A DNA stretch of 64,000 bases from Cladopsammia gracilis (GCA_022457155.1 JAJGOT010000236.1:1114001-1178000), one strand, 5' to 3'; positions 14,501-29,500 are shown, counted from the stretch's first letter. The notes: a model not told the origin generated them from the letters alone. Made by a program: numbers and translations.

Positions 14501-17500
14501 ATGAACTTATTGCAAGGAGGGGCTTATTTCATCCATACTTTTCTACTAGTAAGCTTAAGCAACATGCAAGATGAACTAATCGAAGGGAGGGGTTAAAGGA
14601 CGGGCTTATTTCACCCATACTATTCTGCTAGTAAGCTTAAGTGACACGCAGGATGAACTAATCGAAGGGAGGTGCTAAAAGAAGAGGCTTTTTTCATCCA
14701 TACTATACTACCAGTGGGCTTGAGCGACATGCAGGATGAACTAACCAAAGGGAGGGGCTAAACGAGGGGCTTATTTCATCCACACTACTACTAGTAGTTG
14801 GAATTGTTGGAATCTGTAATAAAATCATTATCGATTATCTATCTCATCTATTATCTAGTAAGCCTGTGCGGCATGCAGGATGAACTAATCAAAGAGAGGG
14901 GCAAAAAGAGGGGCTAATTTCATCCATACTATACTACTATAAAGCTTGTGCGCCATGCAGGATGACCTAATCGAAGGGAGGGGTTAAAAGAGGGGCTTAT
15001 TTCATCTATACTATACTACTAGTAAGTCTAAGCGACATGCAGGATGAACTAATCGAAGGGAGGGGCTAAAAGAGGGGCTCATTTCATCCCTACTATACCA
15101 CAAGGAAGCTTGAGCGGCAAGTAGGATAAACTAATTGTGGGGATGTTTAAACAGTTATGTTATTTAAGTCCTCTTTTATTTGATAGGTGAAGGAACATGC
15201 TACTCATGCTCTAGGGTTCCTGTTGGTTGGGGAAGAGGAATTCCCACATCATAAGAAATTGATTGATGGATTGTGTGAAGCTTCTAAGGTAATGGTAACC
15301 TTTTTACAAAGAGGTTGAACGTGGCTTATGTGAAATTTCCTGCACTTTCCATTGGTTGGGGGGGTGGTGGAGTGTAAATGTTAGAGACTGAGAGTTATGT
15401 TAAATAAGAAGAGTCCCTGGTCCCTCTTCTAGATCTGCTACTGCAAAAACTCTGTTTGTTTCACGTTTTTTTGTGTTTCTTTTGCAATGCAAAAAACCCA
15501 TAATAAAAACATCTATTATCTCACTGAACAGATTCGTCAAGTAGAGCTGCAGTTCACAGTAGGGGAGGCCCTATCATGTGCAGGGGCAGGCAGGCAGTCA
15601 GAAGTTGCCCGCGATCCTTGGGCAGTGGAACAGCTAAAAAGTAGCTGTGATGAGAAGAAAGAAACCATGCAAGAACTGATTGACATGATTGTCAGCAAGT
15701 ATGCGAGCAGCACTATCCCGTATGTCAGACAGGTCGGGTTGCTATGCTTTGTGATTGGCTAAAGAAACTTTGCGCCCTTTTTTCAACCAACCAGAAGCAA
15801 AACCAAAACCAATTGTAACTTACTCGTGCGGGTTTTCCTGCACTTGGCGCTGGTTGTAACTTGTATTTGCTTCGCGTTCTGATTGGTTCATTGGATTGTC
15901 TACGTCTGTTGTGATTGGCCAGAGTGATTACGTTAGCTTTGGTTTAACAACACTCAATTGAAGACTGCTCTATGGTCTTTGTCAGAATTTATAGCTGCAT
16001 ATATACATAGGCAGAAACAAGGTGGCCTTCTTTTTGAAGATATAACTTGCAAGAGTGCCAAAAACTACAAGTTAAACAAATGACAGTACAGTGAAACCTG
16101 TATTAATCAAAACTGTAACAAAATTCTCGAATCTGATTGCTTACCAGCAGGCCCGATTAGAGCATTAATAGGACAGTTTACGCGTCATGCTTGTAATTGG
16201 ACGATGTAATTGGACAGTACGCGTCATTAGCGCGCTATCCTTTTTCTATGCATGCATCTCTGTCAAAAACACGCTCAGTTGTTATGTTTTTAATTACCAA
16301 AACGTGTAACCATTTAACGTTTTATCCTCAAATTTTGTTATAGTTATGATTAACTGGTAACAGGACTGAGTGGAGTCCAATTCTGTCTGTAATCATACTC
16401 GTGATTAAACAAATCGGACTCCCGCTTCACGGTCATCCAATTTTGTTAATCACTCGTATGATTACAGACCGAATTGGACTCCACTCAATCCTATTACCAT
16501 TATTAAGCGGACACTCTTGGGACCCTCGCTAGTGTCTGCTTAATAGAAAAGTCCGCTGAATACAGGTTTATTTTACAGCAAATATGGGAAGAAAATTTAG
16601 GGACCCAAACAGCTGGTGTCTGCTTAATATGGGGTCCGCTTAATAAAGGTTTCACTGTAGTTTACAGTGTGACACGGCCTTACCATACACAGTTGACGAT
16701 TTTTATGATTAATTTTTGCTCATTGGTTGAAATCTTTCTGTTAGTTCTTGCATTTCGATTGCTTTGGGCAGTTGAAACAGAAGCATGAGAACGTTTTCCA
16801 AAATATGTTAAAAACTAATAATAAGTATAATAATAAAATAAATAAAATAATAATTGAGTAGCCACAGTACGATGCATCGTATTAATTTTGATAAAAAGTT
16901 TGAAATTCCCGATTACGATCGAGTGATTTTTGTTGTTTCACTGTTTGCTTTACAGTATTTTTATTCTTACTTCTAAACATGTTTCCCTTCCAGGCTTCTT
17001 GCATCTGGTTGTTGTCCCTTGTGAAGTATTCTGGAGATCACAAAGTTGTGCAGGTTTATTCATCTCTTTTGCTCTGTTATGTTGTCCACAATTTTGCAAC
17101 ATTTGCTCACACTTGCATATATTTTCAATATACTTTTGCGTTCGTGTTTGTGAATTTGTATAGAAAAATAAATGTTGTCAAGAAGAATGACAAGGGTACT
17201 CAGAGAAATTGTCTATGTTTTGGTCTAAATAGACCAATGGTTGCTTTCTAATTGTCAGAATTGGCCGGCCAAATAGGTCAGTTTGTAACTAGAATGCATC
17301 TTTTTGAAGACTTGTTCCTACTAGTCCATCAAAAGCGTATACTATTTCCGAATTGACCAGTCTGGCCGACCAGTTCTGACAAATAATGGAATAATATATA
17401 CAAATTCATTGATCTGTTTGGCCAGTTCTGACAAATTGTCAGCACCCTTTTATTGAGCATGTTTTTATTCCTAACTTTGAATTTAGTTCAGACTACAGTT

Positions 17501-20500
17501 TTATAAGTGGCTTAAAAAAAGTTTCGTCTTATTTCCAAAAGTGATATCCGTTATTAAAATGTTGACAACTTGTCTTTCAGGCAAACCTCAAAGAAATCCA
17601 GATGGTGTTCATGAACATGTTGGCAGAAACAGACGGTACGAAGTGCTCCTTGCACGTTAAATGCACTTTAGAGCAATTTTCAATTGAGTGTTGAAAGCAA
17701 TTTAGTGATTGCTTGGCTTTGCATTGCTACGCTCTGCGATTGGCTAAAACATCTCGCACCAACTTCTCAGCCAGTTGAGAAGTAAAACCAAAACCAATCG
17801 TGATTTGCTCGCACGCGTTTACCCGCGCTTGGCGCCGACTACCTGTATTTGCTTCGAGTTCTGATTGGTTCATTGGATTGCCTGAGTCTGTTTTGATTGG
17901 CAGAGTTTTAACTTTGTTTTTGGTTTTACGACACTCAATTAAAAAACTGCTCTGCCTTTAAAGAATACAAATGTATTAACTCCCCCCTTCTGATGATATG
18001 GTAGTCTGTTCTGGAGTTGAAAAGGAGGTCAACGGTATAAATTACAGATTATTAGATACGTTGATCCTGTTGGTTCTTTTAATTGATTCAGATCTGACTC
18101 AAGAAGTAGCCTCTAAGGGCCTGGGTCTAGTTTATGAACATGGCGGTGGGGAGAATAAGGACGAGCTTGTATCATTATTGGTTGATACACTGACGACTGG
18201 CAGAAGGTAAAAAATGTCTGTTTAAACAACCTTTGTCTACAAATATTACAGATGAATAACAGCTGAATATCTCGCAAGTGACTGCCTTTTAAGGGGCTTG
18301 TCGCCATTTTTATTGTTAAGTGACAATCCGTGTAAGCTATTGTTGAAACCGTCCACCTCATTGGCTAAAACATGAAAATCTACCATAACTTCATCAGGCA
18401 GCGCATTTATTTATCTCTAGTTTACTAATTGATTCCCTTTTAGTGAAAACTATTGTGATTTTTAATGCAACAAAAATTCTATGTGGGGAACATGGAAAAT
18501 TAGAAGTCTTTCTTGGCCATTGTTTTGGAGTCTCATGATTGGCTGAAATCTTGTAACACAAAAGAAACATCGCTTTAAAATAAAGTTTCAGTAAATTTTA
18601 TTTCAAAACCATGTTGTCCATAGGTGGATGTATTCTCAGTACGAAAATCTAAACATTCTTATGTGGGGAAAACGAAATGCAGCGGAATAATACAGAATTG
18701 CCTACTTCATACACGGATTATTACTTAAAAAAAACGCTAAAAAAGCTAATGAAAAGAGATATTTATATCAGTTTAAGTTTTCCAAAAGTAATGGCCCAGT
18801 TTTGTTAAAAATTATTCTACTAGTGCTCTAAGTATAAAAATAGGTGTCTTGGGCTGCAGATGGCCAGGATGGTAATGAATAGCAACGTCGTATGTTTTCG
18901 GTTTTTTTGCCTTATGCTGTACAAGGTGGTTCTAACTTCTGAGTCTGGGTGAAATCGTAAACCATGACCATTCAAATGAAAGCTACTGAGCAGTACTTTC
19001 CTGTGGTACTGTTTATTATGCTGTACAAGGTGGTTCTAACTTCTGAGTCTGGGTGAAATCCTAAACCGTGACCATTCAAATGAAAGCTCCTGAGCAGTAC
19101 TTTCCTGTGCTCCTGTTTATTGTATGTTTACAAGGTGGTTCTAACTTTTGAGTCTGTGGATGAAATCCTAAACCGTGGCCATTCAAATGAAAGCTATACT
19201 GAGCAGTACTCTGCTGTGGTACTGTTTATTATACATTTACAAGGTGGTTCTAACTTTTGAGTCTGGGTGAAATCCTAAACCGTGACCATTCAAATGAAAG
19301 CCACTGAGTAGTACTTTTCTGTGGTATTGTTTATTATGCTGTACAAGGTGGTTCTAACTTTTGAGTCTGGGTGAAATCCTAAAGTGTGACCATTCAAATG
19401 AAAGCCACTGAGTAGTACTTTGCTGTGGTATTGTTTATTATACTTTTACAAGGTCTGTGGATAAATTCCAAAGTGTGACCATTCAAATGAAAGCTACTGA
19501 TTTGTACTTTCCTGTGGTGCTGTTCGTTATGCAATACAAGTTGGTTCAAACTTTTGAGCCTTCATTAAATCCCACATGTAGTTTCGAAAAATATTGAAAA
19601 ACAAATGGTACCATAAATTACATGTCTCGATAATTGACGTTTTCCTATTTTTGCAGACGTAACCAACCCGTTAATGGTGCGACCAAGATGTTTGAAGAAG
19701 GCGAACCGGGTCGGGCCCCTGAAGGGTAAGTAAAACTTCGTCATGGATCATGTCACGTAGCTACTTCAAGATTTTTTGTTTTATTTTACGAGTGTGGCAG
19801 GTAATATATTAAACACTAGGAAGATTGTTTCATCAGGATATCCAAACACCGAGAAGTGGGTTGAAAAACGAGGCACAGCCGAGTTTTTTTTTAACTCACT
19901 TCGAGGTTTATTGATACCTGATGAAACAATCTTTCGAGTGTTTGATATAGCTTCTCAAACTGATCATTAAATGTGGAGAAAACGGAGAAATAAAATCACC
20001 AAAGTCTATGCAAGTTAAGAACGGGTATCCAAACCTCCTTCGCGGTAATGATTTCCTTTGTGTTCTCGTCATGAGAGGTAATATTATCAAAGACGAGGAA
20101 GAGTGTTTCATCTGGATTTCTCAAACTCATTAATAATTCATGACGAGAACACAAAGGAAATCACTACCGTGAAGGAGGTTTTGAAATCGTTTCTCAATTT
20201 GCATAGATTTTGGCGATTTTATTCCTTCGTTTTCTCCGCATTTAACGATCAGTTTGAGAAGCTTTATCAAACACTCGAAACAGTGTTTCATCAGATTTCC
20301 AAACACCTTGAAGTGGTTTAAAAAAACTCGGCTGCGCCTCGTTTTTCCAATCCACTTCTCGGTGTTTGGAAATCTGATGAAACACTGTTCCTCGTGTTTG
20401 ATATATTACATCCAAAGACCGAGAAGTAGGTTAAAAACGAGGCACAGCCAAGTTTTTTTTAAAACTGATTTCAGGTTTTTAGATACCTGATGAAACAATC

Positions 20501-23500
20501 TTTCGAGCGTTTGACATAGCTTCTCAAATTGATCATTAAATGTGGAGAAAACGAAGAAATAAAATCACCAAAGTCTATGCAAATTAAGACCGTCTATCCA
20601 AACCTCCTTCACGGTAGTGATTTCCTTTGTGTTCTCGTCATGAGAAGTAATATTATCAAAGACGAGGAAGAGTGTTTCATTTGGATTTCCTAACACCGAG
20701 GTATTTGGATATCTGCAGAAACACTCTTTCGAATGTTTGAGATAGCTTCTCAAACTGATCATTAAATACAGAGCAAATCAAGGATAAATATCGCCTGAAT
20801 CTATGCTAATTAATATCCAGTGTTCTCACCAGGCCGCGGCCTTGCGGGATTCCCGCAAAAAAAAATTGAGATGGCGCACCAAAAGCCAAGAAGATGCGCC
20901 CGTTAGGGCGCAGGAGCAAGCTTCGAGTCATACGGACTTTTAAATGTTTATGAGTAGTTTAATGGTCAATCGAACACCCCAGCATTTTGCTTGTTCAAAT
21001 GAATAAAAATTTTTACCAAAAAAATTTAAAGCCTTTAATTTTATTGCCTTTACCCTCGTTGGTCACACGTACGTGGTGAAGGTTTGCGTAAGCATCGCTA
21101 TCAAATCGTAAACGTCTTGTCCGCCATGTTGGATCAGGTAGGTACTTCATGTAACAGACCTTTTGGAGTGACTTTGTCCCTCTAATATTCTTACAGGGCC
21201 CCTATTTTTCAGCAGAGGGGGCTCTGCGACTCCCCAAGGCAAAATCCTGGTGAGAACACTGAATATCAGATTTCCAAAGCACCATCAAGTTTATGATTTT
21301 CCCTGTTCAAACTTGATGAATTATCAATGAGTTTGAGTTCCGCAACCTGTCTTGTATTGAGTTAAACCTGTCTTGTGTTGAGTTAAACCTGTCTTGTATT
21401 GAGTTAAACCTGTCTTGTATTGAGTTAAACCTGTCTTGTATTGAGTTAAACCTTATCTTGGCGAGTGCATTCCGAAAGCGACTTGCCCTCTGGTGATTGC
21501 TCTCAGAATAAACCTTCTATATAATGCATTAATAATTCATGACAAGAACACAAAGGAAATCACTATCGTGAAGGAGGCTTGGATACCCGGTCTTAATTTG
21601 CATAAGTTTTGGCGATTTTGTTCCTTCGCTATCTCGTTTATTGCTCAGTTTGAGAAGCTATATCAAACACTCAAAAGAGTGTTTCATCAGGTATTCAAAC
21701 ACCTTGTGGTGGGTTAAAAACTCTGTTGTACCTGATATAATTATCATAAAGTGTCGCAACGTTTGCTTTTGATTTCTCCAAGAATTATTAATGGTTTGAG
21801 AAGCTATATCAAACACTCGAAAGAGTGTTTCATCAGGTATTCAAACACCTTGAAGTGGGTTAAAAACTCTGTTGTACGTGATATAATTATCATAAAGTGT
21901 CGCAACGTTTGCTTTTGATTTCTCCAATAATTATTAAAGGTTTGAGAAGCTATATCAAACACTCGAAAGAGTGTTTCATCAGGTATTCAAACACCTCGAA
22001 GTGAGTTAAAAAAACTCGGATGAACCTGTTTTCTTCCAACACACTTCTCAGTGTTTGGATATCCTGGTGAGACACTCTTCCTCGTGTTTGATAAATTACT
22101 TGCAACCCTGTTTTCCCGTGTAGGTGGAGTGCCAGTTTAACATGAATTTTGTTTTCCCGTTTTACTGGATATTTTAGGGGTGGATTATCAACATACAAGG
22201 AGCTGTGTTCTATCGCCAGTGACCTTAACCAGCCAGACCTGATTTACAAGTTTATGCATCTTGCAAATCATAATGCCCTTTGGAACTCTCGTAAGGTACA
22301 ACAAGCTGGGTCCCTTAATCCTATTGAGACCCCCGGGGGATGAGGGGAGGGGACGGAAAGTCGCCTTGCTGACGGTGAAGTCTAGATTCCATAGCTCAGA
22401 AGGAGGTCGGACACCTTATTGAGACTTATATAACGGAGTAACTGGTTAGCTTTCAGTTGAGGTTGGGGTCAGCCGTTTATATAGTTAAATTTAGGACTAA
22501 GCAGCGAGAAGCTAGGTGGTACAGTGGTATGGTAGGCTATGTAAGCCTAAGCCTAGCTGAGGTCACAGGTTCAATCCTGAGTGGAGATTTTAGATTTTCT
22601 TTTTTACACCTAAAAATTTATTTAAAAAAATTCTAAGTGTCGACATTACGTTATATAATTCTCAATATGTGTCCGACCCCCTTCTGAGCTATAGAAGGTA
22701 GACTGTACCCTTGCTGACGTTTAACATTTTATAACTTTAGAAGCGTTTAACCAGCACCCACCACACTTTGTGACTTTTCTGAAATATATCTGAGAACATT
22801 TTGATATGACAGATTCTTGTAATACATTTTGCAATTTAAGATCATTTTAGCAATTTTCTATTGATTTTGATTGATTGTGACTCAAATTTGGCGCTTTCTA
22901 TTACATGATAGAAATCCAAGATGGCGGCTATTTTAGAATGATGACGCCATTTCTCACGTGACCTACCTTAAAGTTAGACAGTTTTTGACGTACTATCCCT
23001 CTAAGGTTCATAGCCATAGCTTTAGTATTCTAAAAGTAACGAATTGGTGGTGGAATCTCCCCCCCCCCCCCCCCCTCGCCGGTCCCAAAAGACCAAAAGA
23101 GCCGATCTGAATAGGGTTAAGCCAATCTCAAATTTCCTTTAGTAACGAGCCCCTTCGTCCTTCCCCTCCGAAAAGGAGTTTCCCAAAACGTGATACATAG
23201 CATAATTTTCAATCATTTATGCGTCCTATACTCTCCGATAGTCTTTCTTTTAGGGTACACTCTCCCCCCCCCCCCCCCCCCCCCAACCCCAAAAGGGAGT
23301 CTCTCTTAAAGCTACACCTAATATCATTTTGATTTTTATGCGTCTCTCATCCCTTTTTCAGGGTGAAGCGTTTGGCTTCTCGTCCATAGCAGCTCACTCA
23401 AGAGAACAGTTGGAGCCTTATCTACCTAAAATTGTTCCAAAGCTGTTCAGGTAAATTGAAGCAAACATTTTATATTAGAGCAGTTTTCAATTGAGTGTCG

Positions 23501-26500
23501 AAAGTAATTACACAATTGCTTTGGTTTTGCATTGCTACGCTTTGTGATTGGCTAAAAAATCTCGCGCCACTTTCTCGACCAATCAGAAGTGAAATCAAAA
23601 CCAATCGTGACTTGCTCGCACGCATTTTCCCGCGCTTGGCGCCGCCGACATGTAATTGCTTCGAGCTCTGATTGGTTCATTGGATTGTTTACGACTGCTG
23701 TGATTGGTCAGAATAATTACTTTGGTTTTGGTTTTACCACACTCAACTGAAAACTGCTCTATGTATATTAATATGTATAGATTATTGCATGTTTTCAAGA
23801 TGCTATGTCGCCATTTTTAGTGTTATTTTAAAAAGCTAAAAGACATATTTACAGGGTTCTCCTTATCAGGCGGTAACCGGTAAAATTTACCGCTTGAAGC
23901 AGCACTTATTACCGCCCGTACAGCTTGACCCCGGAAAATTTTTAAGACACAGTTTTCCCTTTACCGCTTAGCAAAAATCCCTTACCTGCTGAGCTAAAAT
24001 TTAGGGAGAACCCTGTATTTATATCAGTGGAAATGCAAAAATAATGGTCCAGTTTTGTTTAAAATTGCTTTACGAGTAAAATGAAACTATAAACAAGTGT
24101 CTCTGACTACAGATGGCCAGGATGGAAGTGGATTGCGACTTGAAAAAATTGGCCAATTTTTTCAAGTTTGTTCAATGTGTTTTGGAAAATTTACTAAAAA
24201 CTGATTATGGTTTATTCTTTCTACAAGAATTTACGTGATATTTATGTTGTGGTGCTCTAAGAGCATTTTGAAGTAAGATGCTCAGTTTTAATTCCAGCAC
24301 AGTTTGAGACGGAAAAAAAAAAATAAAAGCCACCCGACATACCTTATTATAGGAAATTAGCGCTCCATGAAATTAACGCGAATTCTCAAAATGCCCAGTC
24401 GTTGGTGAACAAGTTGTGGACATGGTCATGACGTAACAGTTACCATAGTAACAGTATACCTGTTAAAGACACCCTTAGTTTTAGCTTTAAGTGTTTTTAA
24501 CTGAAAAACAAGCTCGGTAGCCCCCATTTCTTATGACCGAATTGTAATACCGGTAAGCGTGTTAAGATAAGACCTTTTTTGTTGGAAGGGGTTCAGAGCC
24601 ACCTTAAATTTTCGAAAATAGGTGCTGTTACACACACCACGGTAAATGGCATTTCCCATGGTAGATCATCCCCGCGGTGCATCACACTAGGGTTAAGTAT
24701 ACTGTGTTAACCAGCGGTTACACGCGATTTGTGATTTGCCAAGGTAAAAAAATGTCACGCAAACCACTTTTCCTTTGCGGTTGCGTGTTGATGTCAAACG
24801 GAGCATCGTGATTGGCTCTTGTATCTTGGGCATCAAAACACCGTTGCAACTTACCACGTTAAATGTCATGGGCGTTTCGTGGGATCTTTACCATGGATAT
24901 TTACCACGGGAAATTTACCTCGGGAAATGTCGGTCACACTCGCTAAATGCAGTTCCCCGTGGTGAAAGGGTCATTTACCACGATAGAAGTGCCCTGTGTA
25001 ACTACAGCTAATGTATTTATTTTCTTACCAGATACCAGTATGACCCCAATATAAAGATCCAACAGGCTATGGCCAGCATCTGGGCAGCTCTTGTACCAGA
25101 GACAAAGAAAACGGTCGGTATAAAGTACAGCGATTGTCGTATTACCTTTAAATGATTACGCGTGAAAACAATCAAAACAATAAACTAACTGAAAATGAAG
25201 TAATTAGATTGGTTTAGCAAACGGAGGCAAACGCGCACGGCTTTTACTTGGTTTAGCGAACACGCAAAGTAAAGCGAGCAGATAGCAAGCTTAAAAGCAA
25301 TTTTTTCAACTAGGCTTAACCAAAACTAAGCTGCCTTCAAAACTGCCAGATTGGAAATTAAATCACTTAGAAGGAATTTACGAATTTAGATTGGCCTGCT
25401 CTCTGCAGAAAAGGTACCGAATTTTATCTGATTATCCTGTATGCATCGGAACGTTACTGTTAAATACAGCAACTCATTTCCATAGAATGTGGCGATGCTA
25501 GTAAAATGAATAGCGTTCCGCCCAGATTCTAAAAATAAAATTGGCGCGCAGCATCATGGGATTGAAATGCGTACAAACATTCAAGAACTATGCAGGTAGC
25601 TACGAAAAAACAGATGCTACGAAGCACTGTTCTTGGGTACAACTCGACAATTACCCACAACATGTACAGGAATCGCAAAAACTGGTATTTACCGAAGCAG
25701 CCATTTTGAAATATTTGTCCGCATTTCGATCCCACAATGCAATGCTGCCAAATATGACGTCATCTGGGCGGAACGCTGTTACGGTAAATACCCAACTAAG
25801 TTGTTGATCATGTTATCAGCTAATGATAAATTCATAATCCCTCTCTTACTGTCCTCGTTCTTTTTTTAGGTTGATAAATACGTCAATGAAATACTAAAGG
25901 ACTTGATGACAAGTTTGGAAAGCAACATATGGCGAGTGAGGCAGTCCAGGTAGGTAGAAATTAATGAGACTTAAAATTTGTATATTTTGCTGGTAACAAA
26001 ATTTCGCTTACCTTTTTTCATGTTAAATACAGTCAACTCTCTCTAAGACGGACACCGTCGGGACCGTCCCCAACTGTCCGTCTTAGAGATGTGTCCAGCT
26101 TATAGAGAGTCGAGGTAACGTGACACCAGTAATTCTGAGATAATAAAGCTGAACCTACGCACAATGAATACACGTCTGTTTTAAGTCTGTTTAAAGTCGT
26201 TTACTAAAGCAAAACCTACAAACTGGAACAAAAATAACGTTAGAAAAGTGGACTCGTTTGTTCATATTCAGCACCTACATTTCCGTTTTGAAGTATTTTT
26301 CACCAAAAAAGAAGCACTTCTCGAGTGTCCGTTGACGGTTTCAAAGTGTCATTTGTCCGTCTTAGAAAGGTGTCCGTCTTATAGAGAGTTTAGTTACTGT
26401 AAAATGACTGAAAAACGGTAGGGACCAACACCAGGTGTCCGTCTTGTAGAGGTGTCCGTCTTATAGAGGTGTCCATCTTGTAGAGGTGTCCGTCTTGTAG

Positions 26501-29500
26501 AGGTGTCTGTCTTATAGAGGTGTCTATAAACTCAGTTCAGCAAATTTGATTTCGTGACAGGCGGTCAATAAATCAAAATTACTATTCTTGTGGAATTTTG
26601 ACTTTTTTACCAGTCATTTTGTCTCTTTAGTTAATATTTCGTTACTTTCAACACTTTTGGCGAGCTTTTCCTTCCTATTTCAAAATAATTAAGCAAGTTT
26701 TAGCAAGCTCCTGGCCATAATCATGAAAACCAATATCTCTGAATAATGTTCTTTTATAGAAAGTGCTTGCACCTCTTTTTCTTTGCACTATCTTTTTATC
26801 TTAGTTGCATGGCCCTCAGTGATCTTCTCAGCGGTCGCTCTGTAGATGACATGCTCGAGTCTATCCCCAAGCTGTGGGAATTGTGTTTTAGAGCACGTGA
26901 TGACGTCAAGGTTTGTAAGAATTTTAACATTTCCTATTGTTTTAGCAGTCCAATATGAACGCTGGTCAACAACAACAACAACAACAACGTTTATTTGTAC
27001 TGTAAATTTCACAGCTGTATACATAATATATGAATTAAAAATACATACAGTAGCTGGTTGCAGACTTGACCCAGTCGCTTCTCTGTATTCGCGCTGTGAT
27101 TGATGGGAAAGATTTAGTGAGTTTGCGGTGCATCGAGGGAAGGACGGAAGAAAAACGTGAAGCGTCGTCAATTTTTCTCCCACCTTCCCAAGCGCCTTTG
27201 CGCGCGTCAATTTTCCTTCCCATATTACTTTGCGAATAACTAAGTGGCGACTGCATGGGTACGAGTCTGAGCTGGTTACCCAAAATAACTAAAAAAGCTA
27301 AACTAGTTGGGTGACCATCATCACGTGTGTGAAAGCACTCTATTATCAGATATTTTTTGGTGGCATCGCTGAAAACTGCTGAAAGTGTTTTGATGCACTG
27401 TAAGTTTTACACCTGTCTGATTCGATTTTATTACTATGTTATTTTGTAGGAGTCTGTGAGACAAGCTGCGGAAGTAGCTTGTCGGACATTAAGTAAGGTA
27501 AGAGTGGCATTTTAACTGTAGCAGGCTAATGGCCTTTCTTCGTAGAGTGAAGAGTAGAAATGTCCTTTAGACGCTATATATCCATGCGTTTCACCCTTCG
27601 CATTTCGTGCTTCTTCAATGAGGTTTTATGAAATAATTGACTGTTTTGGAGTCTAGCAAAGTGACTAAAAACACCTTATTCCAAAATGGCAGTAAATTTA
27701 TTATTTATTTACTTATTAATTAGTCTTTTTTTTGCCTCGTCAGCATGGCAAAATACAACCAAATTTTTTTAAGCGAGCGAAAATGAGGCAGCGGGCTAAC
27801 TAGGTTTTTAATACAACATTGCGGTTGTAACCCCCCCCCCCCCCGGTTATAGGCCCATCCGTTTATTCCGATTCATTATTCTTATTATTGTTGTTGTTAT
27901 TCCGGTTGTACCCCCCCCCCCCCCCCACAGTTCCTCACATAGTAAGCACACCACAGTTCCTTAACAGTAACTCTTTACAAACATTTGCACCAGTTTAAAG
28001 GGAACCTCCGTTGTCAGAACAAATTGACGTTAAATTGTTAGAAATGAAGTCGAAATTTCAAATTTTTGGAAGAACAGGTGCAAATATAATTTTAGTGTAC
28101 AAATAAAATGGATATAAATATTGCCTATTTTTGGTTTTAAATTTCCCGCGCGCCGCCATTTTGAATATTTATGACGTGTTACGGTTGCCGCTATTGTTAA
28201 GAATAGACAAATTCGGCTAAGGCATTGTTGTACCCAATTCAAACCTTTTGGGATTAGAACTCTTTGTTCGTCATATTTCCATATCAGTGAAGCATTGACA
28301 TGGAAATTATATGGAAATATCGTGAACAAAGAATCTTATTCCCAGAAGGTTTGGATTGGGCACAACAATGCGTTAGCTGAATTTGTCTATCGAAGTTCTT
28401 TTGTATGCAACAATTAGACAACCGTAACACGTCATAAATATTCAAAATGGTGGCGCGCGGGAAATTTAAAAGCGAAAATAGGCAATATTCCTATCCATTT
28501 TTTTGTACACTAAAATTATATTTGCACCTGCTTTTTAAAAAATTTAGTTTAGACTTTATTTCTAACAATTTAACGTCAATTTGTTATAACAATGGAGGTT
28601 CCCTTTAACTAAAACAACGCTTATTTATCACGATGATTATTTTTTGCTTGCCAGCCAAAAAACCCTTACGAAGTTGTCCAGGGCCTATAACCTGGATTTT
28701 ATAGCCCTGGCCCTGAGGAAGACTAGTACAATTAGTCGAAATATTGGCCATTAATAAATCTGCCCTTTGCCGTAGTACCAGCCTTGCATTCAGTTTTGTA
28801 TTTTCACATTCAAGTGACGCCTGGCACGAGATCTTTCACAAGGAAGATCCGGCAACTACCAGTAAGTTTAATTTCTGCGTCGTGTGGACCTCTGCATTCA
28901 AAGGTTTTTCTACCTGGATTTTGCTGTATGTTGTTTGCTTAGGTTTCTATTCGTGTGTGTGATGTCAATCAAGGAAAATCAGGAGAGACTGCAATCGCAT
29001 TGGTTCTGCCTACGTTGTTACACAAGGGAGTGGGGAGTGGAGCTGAGGAGGTCAGAGCTATCAGGTATGAACTGAAACAATTCCCGTCTTTTTACTGCTT
29101 ACCAATTTTTTAGTGTGATCTTTCCGGTGAAGGTAGTCCTTACAGGGGTTATGTCATCGGTAGGGTAACATCGCACACGCGCCACAAGTGGCCCAAACGG
29201 AAACCCGGTTTCTGTAGGTTGAAGTAACTAGGAGTATATACCTGCCAAGTCTCACGCCAAGACTCCGATCTCACGCCTACTCATGCCTATGGAACAATTT
29301 CTCACGCCTTACAGATTTGAGCTATCAGCCTTAACTGATCACATGATTCGATTAAAAATATAGTTACGTTTATGAAAATATGGCACTTTTTGTAGGATTT
29401 TTATCCTATTTTTAACCTGGTTTGACAGACAGACTTGGTAGTTCTGCTATAATCTTTTCTCTCTTTTCATAGTTAGTTTTGAACACCAGGCACTTTTCAG

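Noticed and set aside
26788..27210. 140-residue - frame
   Set aside because: Spans exon 32, intron and a retroelement tail in antisense; no coherent protein.
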